From: Betaproteobacteria bacterium
Lineage (GTDB): Bacteria; Pseudomonadota; Gammaproteobacteria; Burkholderiales; Burkholderiaceae_D
NCBI GenBank assembly: GCA_025356395.1
Contig: JANXTA010000115.1
Span: 1-41,986, forward strand
Direction: 5' to 3'
Length of the DNA: 41,986 nt
A model generated the notes under the pieces. That model was given only the letters and a program-made list of their open reading frames with translations, searched no databases and was not told the DNA's origin. Below are positions 30,368-37,926 of the stretch, piece after piece. Made by a program: the position numbers and the translations under genes. Each line of letters opens with the position of its first letter. Position 1 is the first letter of the stretch.

Positions 30368-31486
30368 TCACTCCGGCTCGCTGGCGCCCGCGTCCAGCAT
30401 CTCGTAGCGCCTCAGCTTGACGTAGAGACTCTGCCTCGAGAGGCCCAGCAGTTCAGCCGCCGCAACCCGGTTGTCGCGCGTCAGATCGAGGGCCGCCCGG
30501 ATGCACATCTGCTCGATCAGGCCGGCGGTATTGCCGACGATGTCCTTCATCGGCATCCGACCTACCAGTTCGGTGAGCTGGCTCACGGACTTGGGTAGGT
30601 CGTCCCGCGCGCTCGCGCTCGACGGCAGCCGGCGACCGACGTCGCGGATCGCGAAACCCAGCAGGCCGTCCTCGCCTTCGCCGAGCGCCACCGCGGAAAT
30701 CTCGACTTCGGTGAGGGTGCCGTGTTCGGCGCGCAGATGGGTCGCGAACAGCTTGATCGCGTTGCGCTGGCGGAGATTGGTGACGAGCACGCCCAGGTCG
30801 ACGCTGGTCCGACCCAGCCAGCGTCCCAGCGAGGCGCCGCGCACCTGCCGCTCGGTCGGGATCTGAACGAGTTCGAGAAAGGCGCCGTTCGCCTGCACGA
30901 TCTTGCCGCTGCGATCCGTCAGCACGGTCGCGTCCGGAGAGGCCCTGAAGTAGTCGACGAAGCGACTGTCGCTCGCGCCTTCGCGGGCATGCGCCTTCGA
31001 CCTTCCGGTCGGGGCGTCGAGGTAAAGGAGGAAGACCGGCACGCCGTCCTGACGGAACAGGGAAGCCATGGCCGTCACGCTGCTGCCGTCGCTCATGACG
31101 AGCGAGAAGGTGTCTGCATCGGCACCGGCGACCAGCCCGTCGAGGCGCTTCGTCAGCGTGGCCTCGCCGGAAGAGCCGACGATCGTCATGATCGACGAGC
31201 CGATCAGCGCCGCCGCGGAGATGGCGAGGCGCTGGCAAGCGGCTGGATTGGCTTCGAAGATGCGCCGCGTCGGCGCGTCGAACAGCAGGATCGCGTCGGA
31301 TGACGAATGGAGCAGATAGCGATAGCGCGTCTCGAGTTCACGCAGCCGCGCATAGTCCCGATCGATCGACGCCTGCGCATCCAGCAGACGTCGCTGCGCA
31401 TCTGCAGCCGGGTCGACGACCCCGCGCCCTTGCTCGGCACCCTGACTGCGGATGACTGCTCTCGTGTTCTTCGCCATTCCCACCAT
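30368..31486 (-). CDS. ppsR: PpsR/CrtJ-type photosynthesis repressor, N-terminally shortened
   Basis: PpsR is a redox- and light-responsive repressor of bacteriochlorophyll and carotenoid genes. This 372-residue form keeps the Q-linker helix (LLDAQASIDRDYARLRELETRYRYLL), PAS domains at about 60–160 and 172–290, and a C-terminal FIS-type helix-turn-helix, RDNRVAAAELLGLSRQSLYV, with the nearby Cys (EQMCIRAAL) typical of the family. Full PpsR proteins have about 465 residues, so the N-terminal PAS region of some 95 residues is missing. An in-frame TGA lies at 31499–31501, and no remnant was recognised upstream. DNA binding could be retained. Confidence 0.88.
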   Translation of the reverse strand: MVGMAKNTRAVIRSQGAEQGRGVVDPAADAQRRLLDAQASIDRDYARLRELETRYRYLLHSSSDAILLFDAPTRRIFEANPAACQRLAISAAALIGSSIMTIVGSSGEATLTKRLDGLVAGADADTFSLVMSDGSSVTAMASLFRQDGVPVFLLYLDAPTGRSKAHAREGASDSRFVDYFRASPDATVLTDRSGKIVQANGAFLELVQIPTERQVRGASLGRWLGRTSVDLGVLVTNLRQRNAIKLFATHLRAEHGTLTEVEISAVALGEGEDGLLGFAIRDVGRRLPSSASARDDLPKSVSQLTELVGRMPMKDIVGNTAGLIEQMCIRAALDLTRDNRVAAAELLGLSRQSLYVKLRRYEMLDAGASEPE

Positions 31487-31603
31487 TCTGGACGCTGCTC
31501 ATCGATGACCGGTCGTCAACACGGCTCTGTCCAGACGAGGACGAAAGCCGACGTGACGCAATTGCACGAACCAGTAGCTTGACACCCACTCATGAGTGTC
31601 CAT

Positions 31604-31626
31604 GCTGAACAACCAGAGTGTTCAGC
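31604..31626. repeat. Hairpin between crtE and ppsR
   Basis: GCTGAACA (31604–31611) and TGTTCAGC (31619–31626) form a perfect 8-bp stem with a 7-base loop. No U-run follows on either strand. A separate 12-bp palindrome, CACTCATGAGTG (31587–31598), and a TTGACA hexamer (31579–31584) lie next to it. The spacer 31487–31733 has no recognisable gene and probably holds the ppsR promoter. Confidence 0.45.
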
Positions 31627-31733
31627 GCCAGGGCCCGCGTCAGGAGCAAGGCGGCAGAGACCGCTCTACCCAGGAGCCAGGCGTCGGTCCGGCGCAAACG
31701 TGACCGGAGAATAGCTGTTCAGGAGTTGCGGAA

Positions 31734-32642
31734 TCAAATCGCTCTCGATAATCCGCAGGCCGCAACCCGATCCATGTCGGTACACCAGGACGCCGGTACG
31801 AGCCGCGTCGCCTCGCTCTTCACAAGCGCGCGCAGGTAGGGTGCGCCGGGACATTCAGGGATGGCCGCCGTCGCGTCCGCGACGAGCCGGTCGAATTGAC
31901 GGATCGCTTCGTGCAGTCCGTATTCGCGGGCTGTGCTGGGACGGTCGAGTGCGACGTCGCGACCCACCGGCTTGCCCAGCGTTTTGGGATCCGAGACCAC
32001 GTCGCGGATATCGTCGGCTGCCTGGTAGGCCTCGCCGAGACTCTCGCCGAGTGCACGCCACGGCCGTGCGTCGGCACCTGCGGCCTGCGCCCCGGCCATC
32101 GTCGCTGCCGCGAACAGCGCTCCCGTCTTCGCACGGTGATAGTCGGTGAGGACGCAGCGCGGCTCGCACTCCCACGCCTGTCCGGCGACGATCCCGAACG
32201 GGCGGCCCACGGAGCTCGCGATGGTCCCGACGAGCACGGCTAGACGCGCTGGCGAACAGGCGGCACCGACCGCCAGCGTCTCGAAGGCGGACACGATCAG
32301 CGCGTCTCCCGCGAGAACCGCGAGCCGTTCACCGAATGCGACATGCACCGAAGGCAGGCCGCGACGAATCTCGGCATCGTCGAAGCACGGCAGGTCGTCG
32401 TGCACGAGCGACGCGCAGTGCAGCAGCTCGATCGCCGCGGCGGCACCGTCGGCGATGGCAGGATCGTCCTCGCCGCACGCCATCGACACCGCGATGCAGA
32501 GCTGGGGGCGGATGCGTGCGCCGCCCGGAAAGACTGCATGACGGACAGCCTGTCCCAGTCGCGGCGGCGCACCGGGCGCATCGCCCCGGACGAGGGCAGA
32601 CTCGAGGGCACGATGGATTCTTTGCTGGGCATTCACGGGCAC
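31734..32642 (-). CDS. crtE: Geranylgeranyl diphosphate synthase
   Basis: CrtE condenses FPP and IPP to GGPP, the C20 precursor of carotenoids and of the bacteriochlorophyll tail. The 302-residue protein is intact, with the first aspartate-rich motif SLVHDDLPCFDDAE (about 85), FPGGARIRPQL near residue 40, and the second motif YQAADDIRDVVSDP (about 213). It resembles crtE genes of photosynthesis clusters. It reads away from crtD, with a PpsR-type site 25 bp before its ATG. With crtI broken, GGPP can reach phytoene at most, or feed other prenyl pathways. Confidence 0.95.
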   Translation of the reverse strand: MPVNAQQRIHRALESALVRGDAPGAPPRLGQAVRHAVFPGGARIRPQLCIAVSMACGEDDPAIADGAAAAIELLHCASLVHDDLPCFDDAEIRRGLPSVHVAFGERLAVLAGDALIVSAFETLAVGAACSPARLAVLVGTIASSVGRPFGIVAGQAWECEPRCVLTDYHRAKTGALFAAATMAGAQAAGADARPWRALGESLGEAYQAADDIRDVVSDPKTLGKPVGRDVALDRPSTAREYGLHEAIRQFDRLVADATAAIPECPGAPYLRALVKSEATRLVPASWCTDMDRVAACGLSRAI

Positions 32643-32667
32643 TCTCCCGACGGGACTGGAGCGGAGT

Positions 32668-32685
32668 TGTATCGTTGTCCTGACA
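32668..32685. promoter_or_regulatory. PpsR/CrtJ-type operator between crtE and crtD
   Basis: TGT (32668–32670) and ACA (32683–32685) are separated by exactly 12 bases, and the right half has the fuller GACA form. The site stands in the divergent spacer between crtE (minus) and crtD (plus). The left arm has A instead of C at its fourth position, so the match is slightly weaker than at 29804 and 37758. Confidence 0.6.
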
Positions 32686-32738
32686 CATCAAGGTGCCGTG
32701 TAGAATAGACACATGGAATCGCAGCGTCAATCGGCATC

Positions 32739-34134
32739 GTGGTGAAGCAACTTCCGGTCGTCACCGTTGGAGCCGGTCTCGGCGGAGTCGCGTGTGCGTT
32801 GCAGCTCGCGTCACAGGATGTCGAGGTCCTGGTCCTGGTCCTGGAGAGTGCCGCGCAGGTCGGCGGCAAGCTGCGGACCGTCGCGATCGACGGCGAGTGC
32901 CTCAATGCGGACCGACCGTGCTGACGCTGCGCCGAGTCTTCGAGGAGCTGTTCGCAGTCGCCGGCGCGCAGCTCGCCGACGCGCCTAACCTGACGCCCGC
33001 GAGCACGCAAGCGCGTTACGCGTAGAACGGCTCAAATTGAATCGATTCTTTTACCGCCCTACAGCGTAGCACCGACGCGATCGACGCGTTCTCGGGTGCG
33101 GCCGAAGCGAAGCGCTACGGCGCGTTCTGCGATCGGGCGCGGGCGACCTACCAGACGCTCGATCAGCCCTTCCTGCGTGCCTCGCAACCCACCCCGGTGT
33201 CTTTGGCGAAACGCGTCGGAATCCGCGGATTGGGTGGCCTGATGCGCATCTCGCCGTTCGCGACGATGTGGTCCGAGCTGTCCAGCTACTTTCACGATCC
33301 GCGACTCAAGCAACTGTTCGGGCGCTACGCGACCTACTGCGGCTCGTCGCCCTTCCTCGCGCCCGCCACGCTGATGCTGATGGCGCACGTCGAGCAGGAA
33401 GGCGTGTGGCTGGTCGACGGCGGCACGCATCGCATCGCCGCCGCCATACAGACGCTGATCGAGAAGCGCGGCGGTCGCGTGCGCTGCGCGAAACCGGTCG
33501 CACGCATCGTCGTCACGAACGGGCGAGCCACGGGCGTTCAGTTGGCCAGCGGCGAGCGCATCGATGCCGAGGCGGTCGTGTTCGACGGCGACACCGCGGC
33601 GCTCACGACCGGCCTGCTCGGCGACGCGGCCGTCCCGGCGACGCCGGCCCTCCGTCGCGATCAGCGCTCGCTGTCCGCATCACCTGGCACCTGGTCGCGC
33701 GATCACGCGGCTTCCCGCTGGTGAGTCACAACGTGTTCTTCAGCAGCGACAGCCCGCAGGAATTCAACGAGCTGTTCGTCGAGCGCACGACGCGCTCCGA
33801 CCCGACGGTTTACGTCTGCGCGCAGGATCGACCGGCCGACGCCGACCTCCATCCACTGACTGCCGAGGAGATCGCACGATGCGAATCGCTGATGTTCGAC
33901 GAGCTGGCAACGTGCGGTCTGCATCTGGAATCGTCGACGGCGATGCCGGGGGTCACGAGGGTCCCTGACCACTACCTGGCGGGAGGCAGCGTGCATCCGG
34001 GTCCGGGCGTGCCGATGGCAGCGCTCTCGGGACGGCTGGCGGCCCTGAGCGTGATGGGGGATCGCCAGACCTCGCAGCCTTCGACGTCCCCGTCGTACAC
34101 GACGGCTATGCGTAGTGGTACCTCGATGCGCTGA
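32739..34134 (+). pseudogene. crtD: crtD (methoxyneurosporene/hydroxyneurosporene desaturase), multiply broken
   Basis: CrtD is an FAD desaturase introducing the C-3,4 double bond. The N-terminus (VTVGAGLGGVACALQLAS, then QVGGKLRTVAIDG) is clear. The frame is then lost by a one-base deletion near 32910, where AGPTVLTLRRVFEELFA continues in another frame. That frame has TAG at 33023 and TGA at 33038, then runs from DAIDAFSGAAEAKRYGAFC to GLLGDAAVPATP. A second one-base deletion near 33678 moves to the frame with GFPLVSHNVFFSSDSPQEFN. About 40 residues around the usual TGGALYG region are missing before YLAGGSVHPGPGVPMAALSGRLA. A tandem GTCCTG triplet adds two residues near 32835. Clearly inactive. 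Confidence 0.9.
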
Positions 34135-34983
34135 GCGCCGACGGACAACACGGCCTGACGATCATCGCGTTCTCGTCGGCAACGAGTCCAAGCAGCCACC
34201 GGCGCGGACCCGCTCGATCATTGCGCGATCAACGTCGCGCTCTACGGCGCGAACGGCAAGCGCTGGTCGATGACCGAACGCGGACGCGCTGCGGTGACGC
34301 GCGACGCGACACAACGCGTGATCGGCCCGAGCGTGCTCGAATGGATCGGCGGCACCTTGCGCCTGCATCTCGACGAGGTGTCGGCCCCGCTGCCCTTCCG
34401 CATCCGCGGCACCATCGACGTGGAGACCGGACCGCATCCCTCGCAACGTCGCACACTCGACGCGCAAGCCCGCCATCGCTGGGGTGTCATCGAGCCTTGC
34501 GCACGCATCGCGGTCGATCTGGATGCACCGAAGCTCGCGTGGTCGGCCTCGGCTTGTCTCGACACCAATCGCGGCGACGTCCCACTCGAACGCGACTTCA
34601 TGCGCTGGAACTGGTCACGGGCGCACCTTGCCGACGGGCGCACCGCGGTCGTCTACGACCTACAACGAAGGCACGGTGGACCGCTCTCGATCGCGGACTG
34701 GTTCGATGCGGACGGTGGCAGCGGCACGTCCGAGGCACCGCTGATCGCGAAACTTCCGGCCACGCACTGGGGACTGCGGGCATCGACGCGCCTGGAGGCT
34801 TCGGTCGCATCCACGGTCGAGCAATCCTTCGAGGACGGGCCTTCCTATTTGCGCTCTGTGGTGAGCACGAACCGGCTCGGTCAGCCGGTCACCGGCGTGC
34901 ACGAACACCTGTCGCTGGAACGTTTCGAGCGCCGCTGGGTGCGGGCGCTGCTGCCCTTCCGGATGCCGCGACAGATCTTCTAA
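34068..34983 (+). pseudogene. crtC: crtC (hydroxyneurosporene synthase, carotenoid 1,2-hydratase), broken near 5' end
   Basis: CrtC hydrates the ψ-end group of neurosporene or lycopene. The 5' part reads FDVPVVHDGYA, TAG (34113–34115, in place of a Trp codon), then WYLDALSADGQHGLTIIAF. A deletion with frameshift follows at about 34165–34203, where a conserved stretch is missing. From ADPLDHCAINVALYG onward one frame stays open to 34983 and keeps family blocks such as DTNRGDVPLERDFMRWNWSR and VRALLPFRMPR. A 237-codon open frame could start at ATG 34270 but would lack the N-terminal part. The 3' end meets a small minus-strand gene. Confidence 0.88.
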
Positions 34984-35102
34984 CTCGCGGGGTCTTTGCG
35001 GCGCGCCTCGTCTTTGCGCGTTTCGCGCTTCAGGTCGATCAACTGCCACACGCCCCACGCCATCAGGATGGCGAACCCGATGACGATCTCGAGCCAGATC
35101 AC
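34980..35102 (-). CDS. 40-residue membrane peptide downstream of crtB
   Basis: A GTG at 35102 overlaps the crtB stop as GTGA and opens a 40-codon frame ending at TAG 34980–34982. The product has one membrane helix (VIWLEIVIGFAILMAWGVWQLIDL) followed by a strongly charged tail (KRETRKDEARRKD), the layout of single-pass small membrane proteins. It fills the whole gap between crtB and crtC, and its stop overlaps the crtC stop. The coupling to crtB and the clean helix-plus-charged-tail layout argue that it is real. Function unknown. Confidence 0.6.
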   Translation of the reverse strand: MIWLEIVIGFAILMAWGVWQLIDLKRETRKDEARRKDPAS

Positions 35103-36181
35103 CGCGCTGTCTCGTGCGCGACGCCGTTCGACAGATCGGCGGCGAAGCGCCAGCGCATCGCGCTCGTCTCATGGTCCTGGCGTTCGAGCCGCTCGAAGAG
35201 TTCGAGGATCCAGATCGCGCGGGCGGCGATGTTCCAGCGCGGCAAAGCGGCGCCCTTCACACCGATCGACGTCCCGGCCGCCGCGTCGACCAAATAGGAG
35301 GTCGCGGCGAGTGGCGGCTCGCTCTGCAAGTGTCGGCGCGTCAACAGGGAACCGGTCGTGGAGGCGAACAGCAACCGTGCCTTGCGTGCCGGCGACACGA
35401 CCGCACGGACACTCACCGCATCGAAGCCGCGCCGCGCGACCGCGTGGCCGATCGCCGCGTAGAGATGCCGCGCGGCGTTGATGCCGGGACGACAGGACGC
35501 GGGACGCTTCGCGATGCCCGAGCCGCCGCGCGCGTACAGGCAATCGGCGTCGTCGAGCAGGCGCCGGATCACCGCGCCCAGCGCGGCGCTGTGGGCCGGA
35601 CGGGCAAGCCACGCATCGGGGTCGATGCCGGCCTCTCGCATCCACGCGCGCGGGAGGTAGAGGCGGCCCATGCGCGCGTCCTCGCCGACATCGCGCGCGA
35701 TGTTCGAGCGCTGCATCGCGACACCCAGGTCGCAGGCGCGGGCCAGTTCGGCCGGCGCACGCACGCCCATCAGCAAGGCCGTCATCGCGCCGACCGATCC
35801 GGCGACGCGCGCGGCGTAATCGGTGAGTTCGTCGAGGGTCTCGAACTGCCGACCCATCGCGTCCCACTCGAAGCCTTCGATCAACGCCTCGAGCAAGGCA
35901 CGCGCGATGCCGTGCTCGCGCACGACGACGGCCAGTGCGCGATCGGCCGCGTGATCGATCGGCTGTCCCGCGTAGATCGCGTAGGGGCGCGTGCGCAGGA
36001 CGACCACCGCGTCCGCCGCGACCCCTTGGTCGACCGCATCGTCGGCCAGGCGGCAGAACGCGTACAACGCGCACGCCGCTTCGCGAACGCCGGGCGGTAG
36101 CAGCCACGATGCCCCGAGGAACGTGCGCGAGCCGTTGGCGAGCGACGCCTTGCAGGCGGCGAGATCGGCGGCCGCGATCAT
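35099..36181 (-). CDS. crtB: Phytoene synthase
   Basis: CrtB condenses two GGPP molecules to phytoene. The 360-residue protein keeps the first Asp-rich motif ADDAVD (about 48), the second, SNIARDVGEDARMGRLYLP (about 165–183), and GINAARHLYAAIG. The C-terminal 80 residues, with TTGSLLTRRHL and WILELFERLERQD, are typical of the photosynthesis-cluster type. The ATG at 36181 overlaps the crtI stop as ATGA, so translation depended on crtI. It appears intact, although the nonsense codon in crtI may reduce its expression by polarity. Confidence 0.94.
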   Translation of the reverse strand: MIAAADLAACKASLANGSRTFLGASWLLPPGVREAACALYAFCRLADDAVDQGVAADAVVVLRTRPYAIYAGQPIDHAADRALAVVVREHGIARALLEALIEGFEWDAMGRQFETLDELTDYAARVAGSVGAMTALLMGVRAPAELARACDLGVAMQRSNIARDVGEDARMGRLYLPRAWMREAGIDPDAWLARPAHSAALGAVIRRLLDDADCLYARGGSGIAKRPASCRPGINAARHLYAAIGHAVARRGFDAVSVRAVVSPARKARLLFASTTGSLLTRRHLQSEPPLAATSYLVDAAAGTSIGVKGAALPRWNIAARAIWILELFERLERQDHETSAMRWRFAADLSNGVAHETAR

Positions 36182-37671
36182 GCGGACCGCGCCCGGATCA
36201 GCACGTCGGCGTGCGGCACGACCTTGTCGAAAATGCGCGCCGAGGAGAGCACGCCCGGCAGTCCCGCGCCCGGATGCGTCCCGGCGCCGACGAGGTACAG
36301 CCGATCGACCTCCTCGCTGCGGTTGTGCGGACGAAACCACGCCCTCTGCGTCAAGACCGGCTCCAGTCCGAAGGCCGCGCCCTTGAACGACGACAGCCGG
36401 TCCTGGAAGTCCTGCGGCGTCAGCAGCCGCGACGTGACGATCGCGTTGCCGAAGCCGAGCAACAGCTTCTCCTCGAGGCGTTGCTGGACCGCGAGCCGAT
36501 ACGGCTCGGCGGTGCGCTCCCAGTCGGTGCCGCTGTCGAGATGCGGCACCGGCGACAGCACGTAGAACGCGTCGTAGCCAGCGGGTGCGAGTAACGGATC
36601 GGTCGCCGTCGGCCGATGCAGATAGAGGCTGAAGTCCTCGGCCAGGAGCTTCCGAGCGAAGCTGTCGCCGAGCAGTTCGCGATAGCGTGGGCCGAGCAGG
36701 TTGGAGTGGTGCGCGACGTCCTCGTAGCGACCATCGGTGCCGAAGTACCAGACGAACAGGCTCATCGAAGAACGCGAACGCTCGATGCGCTTGTCGGTCC
36801 AGCGATGACGATGCTCGGGCGCGAGCAGGTGCTTGTAAGTCCACGCCGAGTCGCAGTTCGAGACGACGACATCGGCGGCGAGGTTCTCGCCGTCGGACAG
36901 GCGCACGCTGCTCGCCGCGTTGCGATCGGTCACGCAGATCTGCGCGACCTTGGCGCTGCAACGGATGGCACCACCCTGCCCTTCGATCAGCTTGACGAGT
37001 CCGCGCACGAAGCTGCCGGTGCCGCCGATCGGGAAGTGCACGCCCCACTGCCGCTCGAGGAACGCGATCAGGCAGTACACCGACGTCGTGGCGAATGGAT
37101 TGCCGCCGACCAGTAGCGACTGGAACGTCAGCACCACCCGCAGTCGTGCGTCGGTGACGTGCTTGCACGCGAGCGAGTAGACCTTACGGTAAGCTTCAAG
37201 CCGCACCAGATCGGGCAACACCCTCGCCATGTCGGTACACGCGTCGAAGGGCTCGTCGCCCAGCGCTTCGAAGCCCACTCGATAGATCGCTTCGCTCGCC
37301 TTCAGGAATTTCTCGTAGCCCTCGAGGTCGCCGGCTGCGATGCGCGCCACCTCCGCCCGCATTCAAGCGGCATCACCGGTGTATTCGAAATGCTCCCCGT
37401 CGTCGAAGACCACGCGATAGAACGGCGTCACCGGGCGCAGGTTGAAGTCGTCGCTCATGCGCTTGCCGGGCAGCGTCCACAGTTCCTCGAACAGGAAAGG
37501 CGCCGTAATGACCGTCGGACCCGCATCGAAGACGAAGCCGTCCTGGTGATGCACGTAGGCACGACCGCCCGGCGCATCGAGTTGCTCGAGGACCGTGACG
37601 CGGTAGCCTCGCGCGCCCCGCCGGACAGCCGCCGCGAGCCCGCCGAAGCCGCTGCCGAGCAAGATCGGCAT
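36178..37671 (-). pseudogene. crtI: crtI (phytoene desaturase), split by one in-frame TGA
   Basis: CrtI desaturates phytoene stepwise using FAD. From ATG 37671 the frame encodes the Rossmann start LLGSGFGGLAAAVRRGARG, VLEQLDAPGGRAY and AGPTVITAPFLFEELW. It then meets TGA at 37363–37365 after FEYTGDAA. The same frame continues at once with ATG (MRAEVARIAAGDLEGY) and is open for 394 codons to the normal C-terminus, YLVGAGTHPGAGLPGVLSSARIF. Nothing is missing around the stop, which fits a CGA-to-TGA change. The alternative is two polypeptides through reinitiation at TGA-ATG, but splitting the FAD fold from the catalytic part should be inactive. Confidence 0.85.
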
Positions 37672-37757
37672 GCGATCGCGGGTCCAGGGATGTGGGGGTT
37701 GCGAGTTCCGGCTCGTCCGTGTTCGGGCTGACTGTAAACATTTACGGATAGTGTGAG

Positions 37758-37775
37758 TGTCAACAAACTCTGACA
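37758..37775. promoter_or_regulatory. PpsR/CrtJ-type operator upstream of crtI
   Basis: The site is TGTC-N10-GACA, an exact extended match. On the minus strand its left arm contains TTGACA (37758–37763), a perfect -35 for crtI, so a bound repressor would cover the promoter. The -10 at 17-bp spacing (TGTTTA) is poor. A second dyad, GTAAA-CA-TTTAC, lies at that -10 position. Confidence 0.7.
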
Positions 37776-37926
37776 ACTCCTTCGCTTCGATTTCCGCCCG
37801 CGAGACCATTCGGCACAACCACGGACTGTCAGGAAACAGAAAGGCAACCCGCTTCGTGGATCAGGAAAGACACAACGATCTGCCGGTCGAGGTCACCGTC
37901 GATCAGGTTTTGGACGAAAGCGCTGG

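Noticed and set aside
31604-31626. Rho-independent terminator of crtE
   Set aside because: The stem is perfect, but no U-run follows on either strand, so it is listed only as a hairpin.
32739-34134. Programmed frameshifting as explanation for crtD
   Set aside because: Two deletions, two stops and a missing block together cannot be rescued by one recoding event.
37363-37365. Selenocysteine or programmed readthrough at the crtI TGA
   Set aside because: Phytoene desaturases have no known selenocysteine, no obvious recoding hairpin was seen directly downstream, and neighbouring genes carry ordinary lesions.
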